From Mesorhabditis belari (taxonomy: Eukaryota > Nematoda > Chromadorea > Rhabditida > Rhabditidae), in NCBI GenBank assembly GCA_958450365.1, contig CAUEEP010000743.1, positions 4,897,501 through 4,961,500 of the forward strand: a DNA stretch of 64,000 bases, read 5' to 3'. The notes beneath the pieces were generated by a model, which did not search any database, had not been told where the DNA came from, and saw nothing but the letters and a program-made list of their open reading frames with translations. The first letter of the stretch is position 1; every line of letters starts with the position of its first letter. Both the position numbers and the translations under genes were made by a program. Positions 1 through 13,400 of this stretch are shown in pieces.

Positions 1-26
1 TAACAAATTTTAATCACAAATTTTAG

Positions 27-2798
27 CTCAACTAGACAAGCGAGGATTTGACTTTGTTGAAAGATGCATTGCTACGATTGAGCGTAAAGGTTTGATGTTT
101 TTCGTTTAAAAAAGAATTTATTTTTAGGAATTGGTGAACAAGGACTGTATCGCAATTGTGGCGTAACTTCAAAAGTACAAAAGCTGATTCAAAATGGTTT
201 GGAACAAGTCAAGAAGTAGATTTTTCATTTGAGTTTTGGCATATTGAGAAAAGATTTTGAATGGAATATATCAAGTATATCAAAATTTAGCGGTGGAGAG
301 AGTGTCAATTGGGATGACAACGAATGGGAAGTGAAAACTTTGAGTTCAGCTCTAAAAACGTTTTTGAGGTATGCAACTAAGTGTTACCATTAAAGATGTA
401 TTTTAAGAAACTTGCCTGAACCCTTGATGACTTTTGACTTGCACAACATTTTCATCAATGCTGCCAAAATGGATGATCACAAAATGCGAGTAAGTAATAA
501 GTGCTAGTTTACTAGTTCGCTGAAACACTAATTTCCTGGTTTAGATCGATCACATACATTTTTACGTTCATCAATTGCCGGAAAGTCATCGACGAATGCT
601 GGAAATTGTTATTCGTCATCTTAGAAAGTTGGTTTCATATTTCAAATTACTTAAGCTACTAAAGATACGGTTCAAAATACTTATTTAAAGAGTTGCCGAT
701 CGCAAAGAATCGAATTTGATGACCGTCGGAAATTTGGGCGTTTGTTTTGGACCTACTCTTTTGCGACCAAAAGAAGAAACGATGGCGGCAATTATGGATA
801 TCAAGTTTTGCAACGTTGTCGTCGAGGTGTTGATTGCAAATGGAAAGCAGGTGAATTTATGAGGGTTTATGCGAGCAGATGCAACGAAATTTTGAGCATA
901 ACCGGCTGCTGGTTCTCTTTGCAACAATTTCAACAATTTGTTTCCCCTTTCGTAAACCGGTTGTGCCTATTACATATTTTTTTTGTCGAAGTGTAGAAGT
1001 TCTATTAGTACAAAACTATGTCGTTGTATCATGCACTATCTGTTTGTTTCACGAGCAACTCAAAACCAAACATTAGCTTGAGCGGCCAGGTATTTGATAC
1101 AAATGGTTATTGCTTGTTAGTAAGGAATTTTAGAAGACAAATTTGAGAATTATTCTTCTCGAAAAAGCATGCTTTTAGTTAATGAAATTCTGAACGCATT
1201 TTAGATTTTCGATACTCATCCCCCGGCCTCAATCGGCTTACCAGCTAAGCCGGATCACCATGCCACCAGATTACCAATCGAGAAGTTGTTTTCAAGAAAA
1301 TTTCACTTTCAAACTAAAAATTTAGAAAAGAAACGGCCTCAACTATGGAAGGACAAAATTCGGGAAATGAAGCGGTGCAGCCAGCCAGCCACATATACGA
1401 CGCGCCTGCTAACTATTTGGGCCCCAAAAGCCAATGTAATCTTTGATAGTATATTTTCAATTTATTCAAATTTAGATGTTGATCGTTCGCGCAAGTCGTC
1501 AATCGTTCGAAATCAACACCAAGTTGGAGGTGACGAGCAAGAGGTATTTGAATTGCCAATATTGAGGCCTGATGTTATATATCTGTTGAAAAGTGATGTT
1601 TCTCATTTGAACTATTTTTTCCTCTAGGTCTTATCTCGAAAGCGCGCTGAAAGTAATAAAAGCAAGCTTTCTTTCAATGGGGCTAGAAAGATGACATTTA
1701 AGAAAGCCTTTGCCAAGGTTGTGCAGGTAAATTTTAAACTTAGGATTCGGCACTAATAGTAAGTCATTAGAGAAATAATTAGTTATTTAGTTTTAAACAA
1801 ATTCTTTATTTAGCATTTGACCGATGGACGTGGAGGTGACAGCTGCGACTCACTTGATTCGGCTCAATCAGGAGGAAGTGGAGAAGGCGAGCAAAATCAT
1901 CAACGCGGTTAGTTAGCGCTATGGCATAAGCATACGTTTACTTTTTTCTTTAGGCAAGGTCACGACTTATGCAACACCCTACAATCCCGAAGCGTGAGTT
2001 TTACTTTTATTCATTTCCTTGGGTAACAAGGAGGTTTCCGGTTACAGATTTGCGACACGGCGTCGACAAGCTAGTCTATTTACCGTGTCGTTGCCCTTTC
2101 AGCATTATAAGTAGGTTTCAGTACCCAATAATTGGGTTGGAGGCATGTTTTGAGGGTTTTGGTGATGGACCTGTCAATGACTCAGCTGCACATGTGACAT
2201 TTTTTTATTTTGGCGTTAGCCTCCTTAAATTTGTAGCTGTCAAGGCTTTTGCTTAATAAAACTAACGGTACAACAACAAAACAAAACTCATTAATCTTTG
2301 TGTAAAGGCTCTAATAAACAAAGTGAGCCGGTTTGTTAATAGAACAACGGTTACTGCATGAAAATTTTGTTTTTGAACACTACTAAAGCAGAAGCACACT
2401 GGTAATAAAAATAGCACGTGCTTTTGAATTTATTGCTTACCTACTTCGTAAAGAAAAGTTTGGGAAATTGTGGAATTAATCGCTCCTCATTTAAGTTGCA
2501 TTTCCAAATTAAACCGATTGGACTACTTTTTGAAAATTGTTTTATTTAGTCGTCGCGTGAAAACTCTCTATGCTTGTACTCCCGACCATGATTCCGAGCT
2601 CAGTTTTCAGGCCGGACAAATCATCACGAATGGTATTGCTTATTGTATTTTATATAAATGAAGCTAAGATTTTTTTTCATTTACTTATTTTTATTTTTAT
2701 TTTTAGTAACCGAATCGAAGGAAGAAGGCTGGTTGATTGGCACATTGAATGGTCGCGTAGGGCTTTTGCCCAGTAATTACTGCATTTTTTTGGATTAG
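27..2798 (+). CDS. RhoGAP of the GRAF/oligophrenin family, 3' part
   Basis: Partial at the left edge. Exons read as 27-89, 128-215, 291-368, 408-489, 545-627, 691-850, 1205-1284, 1326-1435, 1476-1543, 1628-1726, 1814-1907, 1954-1993, 2550-2632, 2707-2798; after two leading bases they give 405 codons plus TAG. The first six exons encode a RhoGAP domain: GLYRNCG carries the catalytic arginine finger, and NLGVCFGPTLLRP is the conserved later motif. A Ser/basic linker follows, then a C-terminal SH3 (ALYACTPDHDSELSF, with WLIGTLNGRVGLLPSNY). RhoGAP followed by a terminal SH3 is the architecture of GRAF (ARHGAP26/10/42); the expected BAR-PH part would lie left of the window. By family knowledge it accelerates GTP hydrolysis on RhoA/Cdc42 at membranes. 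The short exons 1326-1435 and 1476-1543 are the least certain. Confidence 0.88.
1994..2549. other. Long intron of the RhoGAP gene
   Basis: A 556-bp intron separating the linker from the SH3 exons, much longer than the other introns of this gene. It holds open frames on the plus strand but none continues the flanking protein, and I recognise no repeat family in it. Confidence 0.6.
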
Positions 2799-3685
2799 TA
2801 AGTATTTATTTTGTTTATGCGTTGAAATGTGCAGCACTTTTAAATGTTTGAGCAAAGCAATTTAGAATACTGACAAAGATATAAGAGCAATGCAGATTTT
2901 TATTTAGGTCTCCGAGATGTGATGGGTGTTAAACTGTGTCAAGCTCTTTGAAATTTGACTTGACCGATTAGTCCTTTGTTTTGAGAGCCCAATATTTCCT
3001 CTATTCAAGCTTCTTTACACGTTTTCATCTTCATTTTGAGTTTTTTTGAGTGTGAATATGGATGAAATGGTTACCTAATAGTTTTAGGGCACATGTTCTG
3101 TGATTCAACTTTAAAATTTTAAAATTTCAGTTAATTTATAGTTCAATTTTAAGTCCGATGATGTAGTATCGACATTCGAACGGTACAAAACGGACTTAAT
3201 TTTGAAACTATGTATATATTTATTAAGTTTTATTCGATGCGTAGGATTTTGATTTTTAGTAATATATTTTACTCGCTAAAGTATGATTTTGATCAAAGCT
3301 TGCCCAGTTTTGTGTTGTGTTTACGATAATCGGGTTTTTATCCTATGAATTTCTTTGATCTAATTTAATTGTAATTCGAAAGCCTTGTCTGAATAAACGG
3401 TAAATTTTCTAAAATGCACAGTTTGATAGAACAAAATGTTTTTCAGAGACATTGACTTATAATATTTTTTTTTTCTTAAACGTGGATTATTCACAAAAGA
3501 GCAAAGTTACCAGGTCTGAAACTTAAAAAGTCTTGCCAGAATAAGAGACGTAAAAAGTCGCGATTTTAAAAAAAAGATTTTGGCCAGTTGAAATGACAAC
3601 GACAATCTTTTTCTGATGGTAAAAGTGAACAGTCCATAAACCTAAGTCCTATCAGAACAAATCCTATGAAAGCTTGCTGTTTCAG
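2799..3685. other. Intergenic region, RhoGAP to CDK5RAP1
   Basis: AT-rich spacer of about 890 bp between two same-strand genes, too long for a typical nematode operon gap. It contains an imperfect inverted repeat at about 3142-3207 (arms around TTAAGTCCG and CGGACTTAA). I see no further gene. Confidence 0.5.
3680..3685 (+). promoter_or_regulatory. Probable trans-splice acceptor
   Basis: TTTCAG lies directly before the ATG at 3686 with no donor paired upstream. In nematodes this placement is typical of spliced-leader addition, and it favours ATG 3686 over the in-frame ATG at 3674, which would be removed with the outron. Confidence 0.6.
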
Positions 3686-6176
3686 ATGGCGCACTTCTTG
3701 AAGAAAATCGCTTCCAAATCTCGTGAACTGCCGAGGCGATTGCATCTTAAAGCCAGCGTTTGCTTGGCCCTACGATCTAAAGCTGAAATTAAAGGTAAGA
3801 TCTTGGCTAAGATATTTGAAATTTGCGAATATAGACGGTCCCGGTTTGAGCCATTTTATTGCGAATTCATCGCGAAGACCGACAACAATTTCTCCGACAC
3901 TCGAACAAACAACTACCTACCTTTCACCCGAAGACTATGACGGACAAGGACGTATGGTGAAGTTAGTGACGTATGGATGCCAAATGAATGTGAATGATAT
4001 GGAAGTAGTGCGCTCTTTCTTAAAACAAAGTAATTACAATGAAACCGAGGAATTGCAAAAGGTAAGAGAAGTAGTTGGTCAAGTTAAACTTTTACTCATA
4101 AAGGCTGACGTTGTGCTTTTGATGACATGTTCAATACGAGAAGGGGCCGAAGAAAAGGTCTGGCGTGAATTGAAAAGAATAAAACATGTAGCGAAACGGA
4201 AACAAACTGTTGGCGTACTTGGTTTGTTTTTCAAAATTATGCTGATTACTTTAATGAATTAAGGCTGTATGGCTGAGCGGGTAAGGCACAAACTTTTTGA
4301 TCAACAAGGATTGTGTGATCTTGTAGCAGGACCTGACTCATATAGAGATTTGCCAAGGCTCTTAGCTGTATCGCGATCAGGTTTTTTTGAAGTTGTAAGC
4401 TGATCTAAACATTATTAGGTCAACATGCTATTAATGTTCAACTATCGTTGGAGGAAACATACGCCGAAGTGGCTCCAGTTCGACAAGATTCTCTTACCAA
4501 AACGGCATTTGTGTAAGTTTTCTTTGACATATCTACTCATAAACATTGCTTTAGCTCTATTATGCGCGGATGCGATAATATGTGTACGTATTGCATTGTT
4601 CCATATACGAGAGGTAGAGAACGAAGTCGACCAATTGATTCCATTTTGGAGGAAATAAGAAGGCTTTCTGGCGAGGTTGCCAAATTTGTAAATTAGGTAT
4701 GAATGTTTTGCTCACTTTTAGGGTGTTCGTCAAGTCGTATTGCTTGGACAAAATGTTAATAGCTACCGTGATATGTCCGAATCTACATTTTCGGTTTTGG
4801 GTTTTGATAGATGAATGATCTTATATCGATTTTAGCTCAATTTTGATGGCATCCAAAGTATTCCTGACTTTCGGACTGTTTACAAACCTAAACAGGGTGG
4901 AAGAACATTTGCTACATTGTTAGATCTTGCGTCGAGGTAAACTTTTTGCGTATTTTCAAATAGCTATTTAACCATATTAGAATTGATCCGGAGATGAGGA
5001 TACGATTCACCTCGCCACATCCGAAAGACTTTCCTAGACCAGTAAGTTTTTGCAAGGAACGCGACTAGGTCCGATAAATTAATTTTATGCGAGAAGATCC
5101 ATATGCGAATAACAGTTTTTTTTAGGTATTGGACCTCATTGCCGAACGAACAAACATTTGTAAGCAAATTCATCTACCGGCACAAAGTGGAGACAATGGA
5201 GTCCTGGAAAGAATGGGTCGTGGGTTCGTTTGTAAATTCTTTTTAAAAGCTACTGTGGCTGTTTTAGTTACACCCGGGAACTCTATTTATCTCTGGTCGA
5301 GGAGGTTTATGCTAGGATTCCAAGTATTTACTTATTTTTTTAAAATATTAGAGGCATTTCAGATGTATCCTTAACCAGCGATTTTATATCTGGATTTTGT
5401 GGAGAAGATGAAAAGGCTCATCAGGTTCATTTGGTAGTTAGTGTTGAAACAAAGTCTTTAGGCGACAATCGACTTGATTAAGCAAGTGAAGTACGATTTT
5501 TGCTATGTATTCCCATACAGCATGCGAGAGGTTTTAGTTTGACTTTATTTTGGATTAACTGCTTTTTAGAAGACCAAAGCATATCATAAACTGGTCGATG
5601 ACGTGCCTGACGACGTGAGTTGATAATTATGCTTATAAGGCGCCCGCTTATCTTAGGTTAAAAGAAGAAGACACGAGGAACTAGCAGCAGTGTTTCGGAA
5701 TGAGGCCGCAAAATTGCATGCATCACTGGAGGGCTCTACTCAACTTGTACTTGTTGAAGGGGTGTGTTTTACTCGCTTTATAAAAAAAGCAGAATGATGA
5801 GCCTAGCATGATTGAGTTTTTACAGAATTGCTTAGACAAGAAATAACCTTAAATGGACCGTATCATGTTTGTATGTTTTAGGAGAGTAAACGGAGCAAAG
5901 AAAAGGTATCAGGAAGAATTGATGGAGGGACCAAGGCAATTGTGAGTGCGCTTATGACTTCTAATCTGATTTTCACATTGTAGTTTGATAAAATGCTCGA
6001 CAATGGAGAGATTCTTTCAGCAGGAGATTATGTGAAAGTTCAGGTTCGTTTGACATCAAATATGTTCAACTTTAAATTTTTAGGTGACATCTTCAAATTC
6101 GCAAACTCTCTTGGCCAAGCCGATAGCTCGAACAACACTTTCCGAGTGGTCGGCTTGTAATGTAACTCATGGATAA
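3686..6176 (+). CDS. CDK5RAP1-type tRNA methylthiotransferase (radical SAM)
   Basis: Eighteen exons (3686-3794, 3835-4061, 4104-4221, 4264-4380, 4419-4512, 4555-4675, 4722-4793, 4836-4936, 4981-5041, 5126-5223, 5268-5323, 5354-5424, 5462-5530, 5570-5614, 5657-5761, 5882-5941, 5984-6043, 6084-6176) sum to 558 codons plus TAA. The N-terminal MTTase domain has its three cluster cysteines in YGCQMN, TCSIRE and GCMAER. The radical SAM CxxxCxxC is in [15 protein letters not shown], followed by [16 protein letters not shown] and IHLPAQSGD; a TRAM-like C-terminus ends the protein. The family converts i6A to ms2i6A in tRNA, CDK5RAP1 on mitochondrial tRNAs. The acceptor at 5353/5354 (ATTAGAG) is chosen because it keeps the conserved frame. 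A later donor at 6162 could replace the last 15 bases of the coding sequence. Confidence 0.93.
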
Positions 6177-7445
6177 TGTCATATACATATTGTTGTTTTT
6201 CGTTTAGGTTGTTGAGCTGCATTTTGTTAATAAAACTGGACTAATATCTGCTTTGCTCGCTTTAGGATTTGTTACAATCAATCTATCAACTGACTCTGTG
6301 GGTGGTCCGGGCGAAGTGGCCGGTCTTTCTCTCTTTCTTCGTATGTGGGTCAGGCGTTCGCCCGATTTCTGGGAACTGTCTCCCAACAAAACCGGTTCCC
6401 TATTTAGGTGTTGGCACAACGAATTTTCAAAACACTTTTATTGCTGGCGATATGAAAAGAAAAATTACTTGCCAAAATTAACTTAAATATCAGAGTGAAA
6501 TGAATGAGGGAAAATAAATAAGAAAAGGAAAGAATATAGTGAAAACCCGTAATGAGTGAAAAGTTAAATATTTTAAAGGGCAGCAGCTCTCCAAAAGGCT
6601 CCACTTTCGAAAAGTCGAGTCGGAACCTGACTACTGCGTCGTTGAGCTGAAATCGAGTTGTTTTTATCTCGTTTTAGTGGTTCATGAGAGGAAGGCTAAA
6701 GGTTTCTTTTGATAAAAGCATTTTGGTAGCAGCATAGGTGATTTTTCATTCTTGGTTCTCTAAAGAAAAGGGATATGCTAGAGAGCATGCGTTTGTGCGA
6801 GAAATGATGATAACATACCCAAGAAGAGTTACTGTGCCGTTAGACTAGCGATCATTATCGTTCCACCTGACTGATTCTTAGTTATTTGTAGTCGAATTAC
6901 AGTATGCCGAAATAATACTTCACTGCCTGAATACTTTTCAACTGGATTATGGCAGTGAAGGGGCAGACTGGGCACTTTATAGCAAAGTATTGTATTAAAG
7001 TTGGACTGAATTACAGTATGCTGATTGGTTGACTCACTGATAGCGGGAATGACAGAACCGACATGAGTGCAACTCGGAGATCGATCCGGTCGACGGCGAC
7101 CGACTGCCCGGTGGCTGATCGATGTATCTAAAAGTTACATTTAGATATTTTTTTCTATTCAAAATTCATTTCTTTCATTCACATTCCCAAACGAAGACGA
7201 TCAAAACGTTTTTTGATCGTTTTTTAAGAGTAAAGACGCTTGTCACAAAATTCGAATTCTTTAGTTTCCTGTGTGCAAAAGACGAAAGTCGAAAGTTGGT
7301 GTGAGCCACGCGAAAACGCATGCAGTGCTCTTGTTTCACTCACACAAAGCCACTTTTTGATAGGGAAAATAGATTTTTCAAAAATAAGCTATGCTAAGTG
7401 CGTTTTTTTCTAAAAGTGACCCTATGGAGCGAAATCGTTTTCTAT
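6177..7445. other. Convergent 3' intergenic region
   Basis: Between the stop codons of the methylthiotransferase (+) and the TWK channel (-). AATAAA near 6228 is a plausible poly(A) signal for the upstream gene. The rest has short open frames on both strands with no recognisable protein. Confidence 0.5.
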
Positions 7446-10400
7446 TCACACATTTGTACCAATGAGTGGGGGATCATCGTGCTCTCTCGTTTCGTTAGTT
7501 TCACCCATCGTGTCGATATAGCTAACATTTTGTGGTTTTGAAAAAAAAGAAACACTTTCGCGATTTGATAACTTTATATCTTTTATAACACAACCACTTT
7601 TTCCAAAGATCTCACCGAATCCACCGAATATCAGTGGGAATAAATGGGATGATGTGCTTCGAGATGTACATATTCTCGATAATATACGCCTCACGAGCGT
7701 TTTGTCGAGCACGTTTCTGCATGAGATTTGCGTAGAGCTCCGAGACGAGCACCACCTTAAAGTGGTTTTGGATTTTGGATTTTGGATTTTGGATTTTGGA
7801 ACTTGGATCTTAGATCTTGGATCTTGGATCTTGGATTTTGGATTTTGGATTATAGATTTGGAATTGAAATTGAAGTCACAAAGTACAGAAAAAAATGTTG
7901 GAACTTCTCTTCTTTTGTCAGGCTAAAGCTTTACCTTGCCACCAACGACTGCGAGTGCTGATCGAGCGTCTTGAATCTTTCGACCGAAATAGTGAATCTT
8001 TCGAATGTACTGAACGCCGACTAGATCGATACACATTGTGGTAATGGCAAGACCTGAAAAGAGCATTGTCAGAGAAAAGAGACATTGTCAATAGAATCAC
8101 ATTCGATTTTTGCTGGATAAATCACCTAATATGATGTACAAGAGGATAATATACATGTACTCGTCTCGCTTTGGCATCAGATCACCGAAACCAACCTAAA
8201 ATCGAAATCATTTGCATTGATAAGTTTAATAATTTGATTACCGTAGTCATCGTGATGAAAGACCAATAAAATGCGGTGAAGAAAGTCCAATTCTCGAGCG
8301 CGCGCATTAGCACACCGCCGAGAGCCGTGTAGAGTAAAAGGATTACTAAGACGAGCACGGCTGGTATTCTAAATAGGTTTTATGCAGATTGTAATTATTG
8401 AAAGGATCAATTTTAGAAATTCTTTTTTATTAGAAAATGTTTGTAAAAACGAATTGCCCTTAAAAAAATGACCTTGGTCCTTCCAAGAAATGAACATTTG
8501 GTCCAAGACCTCGACTCTGACAATGCTGACAAACGTGATCACTGAAATCTCATTTTCCATTGATTCAGCTTCATTTCTTCAACTCACTTTCTATCTTTTC
8601 GATGATCGTGCCGTCTGCAGAGATACGTTTTCAACTTTTGATAATTTGTGTAGAGCCAGATGAGATTTTCGGAAAGAAATTTTCCTTAAATTTAAATAAA
8701 GCTATAGAAGATTCAGCTTCATTTTGTTAAACTCACTTTTTCCTTTTTAAACTCAGTTAAATAAAGCTAGCCTAGTCATAGATTTTGTAATCAAAAAGAA
8801 AATAACATTACGGTAGTTTTTGTAAAAGAATTTTAGAAAACGAGCAACTCCAACTTTATGAGCAAAAAATCGTCTCACCAAGATCTGCAATTGTGACAAG
8901 AGTGAGCGGGATTCCGAGTAGGGAAAAAACGATACACCCAATTCTTCCCATCATCGTGATTGGCACAGGATTCCCGTAACCTTAAGCATCAAGTTTAGAC
9001 CGTATTGGAAATGTTTTTAAACTTAAATTTCAAGTTTGCAGTTTGCAGCTAACCTATTGTTGTGACAACGGTGACAGCGAAAAATAGCGACGTCGAGAAG
9101 GTCCAAATCTCTGAGGTAGCGTTGTGGCGAACCTATTCGAAAAACAATTTATTTAAATTCTTCCTTTTAACTGTTATAACTCTTTTCAAGCTTTTTTTTT
9201 TAAACAAACTTCATGACTGGTGAGGAAATATTTCTCAAACGCGGTGAAAAGCTGATCGGAGAGGGTGTGCATGTGCTCACGAGCGGCCAACTCCCAATCG
9301 GCACGGGCTAAAGTATGAAAAATAATCGATATCTAATATCTATTTATTCGAATATTTACTTAGTATCGAATTCTTTGACTTACATGTTCGATTCAGCGCC
9401 GCCATTCGAACGAGTGACTCAACGAACTCGTCCTGTCGTGCATAGATCTCGTTGAGCTGAAAATATCGTTTAAAAGCCCGTCAAAACTTTCAAAAGCCTC
9501 TCATACTTCCTTTCTTTCTTCTGCCTTGTCTTTTCTATTTCTTCTCGATCAAAGAAGGCATCAATAGCTCAGTGGAGAGTATCAGCCCGGTGAGCAAAAG
9601 GTCTTGACCTTTTGCTCACCTGTTTCAATTCCCCAGTTCCAAAGTTTTTGTCATTCATTTCCTTTACCTGTTCCCTTTTTGTCGACATCTCATACGGTTG
9701 TTCGCAGTTCCAAAAGAGCAATGCACCAAGAGTTGTGTAGATGCATGTTAACACCACCAAGCCCACATGTGGCAGAATCAACTTCGCATACTAAAACCAT
9801 TTCGATACACTTAAGATTCAGTCAATTTTTATCCAGTTTTAGTTACCTTTTTGATACCACCCCTTTCCTCTTCTTCGTCTTCTTCTTCATCTTTTGAATC
9901 CTCTTCATCGCCTTCATCGTGAGCGCTCTAAAATCGTGGCTTTGCAAAGATTTTCCCTGATAATTGTCGAATCTAGAAACCTCTTAACAAAGCAATTTTA
10001 TGAAATATTGAAAGATTTTTTTCTTGAAGATAATACGAGAAGCGACAGTGTGCTAAAGCATTCAAATCTGATTCAAATTGAACACAGTTTATGCACTACA
10101 TTGAGAAATAGGTGAGAGGAACGAGAGAAAAGCATACGGTATGTGTGTGTTGCGAGCACGAGAGCAGATGAGTCGTCTCCCAATTGTCCGAATTGTGCCG
10201 TGAGGCCATCGAGTCGAAAACGGCACTCTGAATCGAAATGACCGCCAGATAGGACACTCCATTAAACATGCATTTTGCGTATTTCCATTAAAAACCTCAT
10301 CTTTTTTTTTCATAGCAAAAAGAACCAAGAATATGCAAAACAGGGGTGTGAGATTAAAAGCTCTCTTCGAAAACGAGTTTACCGTAAATACTGTAATAGT

Positions 10401-13400
10401 ACCCCGCCCCCATAATGACGGTGCGAAGTGTTGCGTAGTCTAGCTTTGCTTTGCTCGCGTTTTTCTCGACACTGGTTTATGCTACAATGCGCGCTTAAGT
10501 ATCAAAAAATAGCTGAAATTCAGGGCTATTTTTTGATACCAAAGACGCATTTTTGATGCGAAAGATAATGACGGTGCGGAGTGTTGCGTAGTCTAACTTT
10601 GGACGCGTTTTTCTCGACACTGGTTTATGCTACAATGCGCGCTTAGGTATCAAAAAATAGCTGAAATTCAGGGCTATTTTTTGATACCAAAGGCACATTT
10701 TTTGAAAGTACGGGCGTTTTGAAAAAAATAAAATACGAAAAAACTTTTGCGACTACGCGACTGTACGAGGGCGGTGGGGTACTATTACAGTATTTACGGT
10801 ATGCTCTTTAAACTTTCACACATCACACCTCCGTTTTTGGAAAGGAAAGAGAACTAAAAAAAAAAAAAGTGAAAACATGCTGCAATAAAAACAGGGAATA
10901 TTTAGGGCCCGAATAGGTAAACTCACCGAATAGAAGTCACTCTGTTGATTCTGAAATTTCGATTAGAAATGGTTGCAGAAAGGGGGGAGAGGGGGAGAGG
11001 ACTTGTAGAGAAGAGCTTTTTCACGCAATTTTCACTCAGTCTCATTTCTTTTCCTTTTTTTGGGGAGTAAAATTTTGACGAAAGCGATAGAAATGTGTGG
11101 AAGAAAGGGTCAAAATATCGGATTTCGTCTCTCATTTTCTTCTCATTTCTTTTTTCAGCCCCCGCCGATTAAGTCGCGATACATTTTTTTTTCTAAGCAA
11201 TGAACTATTTTCGTTGTCGATTAAGAAAACAAAAATTGATATACTGAAAAATTTGATAAATCTAAGGGAAACGGATAATTTTAAGAGCTATTGTAGCAAA
11301 AGATTCAAGCTTTACATAGCTCTTAGGTACATGCATAAGAAATAAGAAATGCGGATTTCAACATTTTCATAAATTTCCAACGATAGAAATCTGATATCGA
11401 TGAATGTTAAATACTATTTGAAAGTTGTAAATCTCCTCTATTAAAATAGGCTAAAACGTGTTTCAATTGATCGAACCATTAAAGAAATTTCGAGGGCGAA
11501 ATGCGAGTGACCAAAAAAAGGAATCGAGCCACTTTAGGGACAAGTTTAGTGTGATCAAAATAGAGTTAGCTTCCCAAAATTGAAGACTTTCTTCAATGGT
11601 TCGATCAATTGAAACACGTTTTAGCCTATTTTAATAGAGTAGGTTGTAGAGGAGATTTACAACTTTCAAATAGTTTATAACACTCATCGATATCAGTTTT
11701 GAAATGCGCATTTCTTATGCATGTACAGTACTGGATAATGAAATATCATATTTGAAAAACGATCGTCACTTTCGCACGTCTGTAACTCCCTTGTCTTTGA
11801 GTTTAAACTATTTGTGTTATACATTTTCTGAAAGCTCTTTTCAAGGGCTACACAATGGTAATATTAATATTTAGAAATACGGTAAAGACAAGGGAGTTAC
11901 AGACGCGCGAAAGTGACGATCTTTTTTCAAATATCATATTTCATTGTCCAGTAGTGTACCTAATATTTTCAGAGAATTCCATTCACCCAATTTCTTCATA
12001 GAGATTTTTATCGATTTTTACGAAAAAACACGTGTTTTCACTATCGAATTTTCTTGAAAGTAAACCGAAAATGATTTAAAAAGATGGAAATTGAACAAGA
12101 AACACTTTTTATTTAAAGAAAATCATCGATTAATTAGTGAATATTTGTTATTTTTCAATGGTAGTATGAAAAAAAATGAAAATACTTTCTGGAGCGTCTA
12201 ATAGTTTTATTCTCTTCACCAATCTATTAGCATACCCGTCTTGCTCGTCGCATAAACGTCGATGGGATGTCCCCAAGGCGATCGGCAAGTTCTTCTCGTT
12301 CCAACTCTCCCAACTCATCGTCTCCACTCTCCACATCCATGTAGGCTGGCGGGCCATCTTGATAGGAAACACCTGTCAATTTTCTGTGTAAAGCGTATGC
12401 TTGTGATTTCTATCCAGCAAGATGGAGAAAGATTTTGATTCTTTCATAAATGAATACAGATTTTATGCAACAAGCGCATTCAATTGCTATTGTACTTTCT
12501 TCAATTTCAACTACGATCCTTGCAATTCGTAGTACTCGGGATTTGTCGGTGTTAGGGGATGAAGAGTAAAAGGGTGTGGCTCAAGCTTTTAAACGCCGAG
12601 GGCATTTTGTCAGAAGAAAAGAGTACAAAAAGACGAGAACAGAGGCTCTTCCTCGAGCGCGGCTCTAAGCGGTGCTCCCGTGGGGATTCCCCCCAATGGG
12701 AGACAAGCTCTCCCCCGAAATTCCCCGCGAAAACACAAAAACCTTTGAATATCGTTTGTCGAGAGGAAAAGAGAGTGAAATCTTTGAGAAAAGAGAACAC
12801 AATATTCTTGAGGGGAAAGCCCGCAGGGAGAAAAGCTCTCGACTCTTCAACGAGGAGTAAACTTCCCCCTTCAAAAGAAAAAGAGAAATATAAATAGCTT
12901 AAGGTTGAGAGTCAATGAATCAATAAGAGCCAGCAAAAACTAGTGCTTTTTCAGGGTTATCAATACTTTACACCTGAATAGGATCCAGGGCCACATCCAG
13001 GGCCACATTTACAAATTCAGACATGATATATATTGAATTAAAAGCAACCTTCATTGCAATTGTGATTTGGATGATCGGAGATTGTGGGATCCGAATCGAC
13101 CCTTTGATACCCTGCTGGCACCGTCATCGTTCCACTTGGCCTCGCCCGTCCGCGAACATCTAAATCGTTCTTCTCATTCTTTTGTCAAGGAAATTGTAAA
13201 GTGAATAGAATCTTTGAATTCGATTTGATATATTCGAATAAAGGATATTTCAAATTGTATTCTTTTTGATGAAATGAATCAATAAGAGCCAGCTTTAAAG
13301 CAAAAACTAGTGCTTTTTCAGGGTTATCGATACTTTACACCTGAACAGGATCCAGGGCCACATTTACAAATTCAGACATGAGATATATTGAATTGACTAA

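Noticed and set aside
4264..4335. tRNA-like start, GCTGTATGGCTGAGCGGGTAA
   Set aside because: It is the exon encoding [12 protein letters not shown], with the third cluster cysteine of the methylthiotransferase. No T arm follows at the right distance.
12552..12874. Overlapping frames of 60-112 codons on both strands in a TWK intron
   Set aside because: Neither joins the TWK exons in phase and neither resembles a protein.
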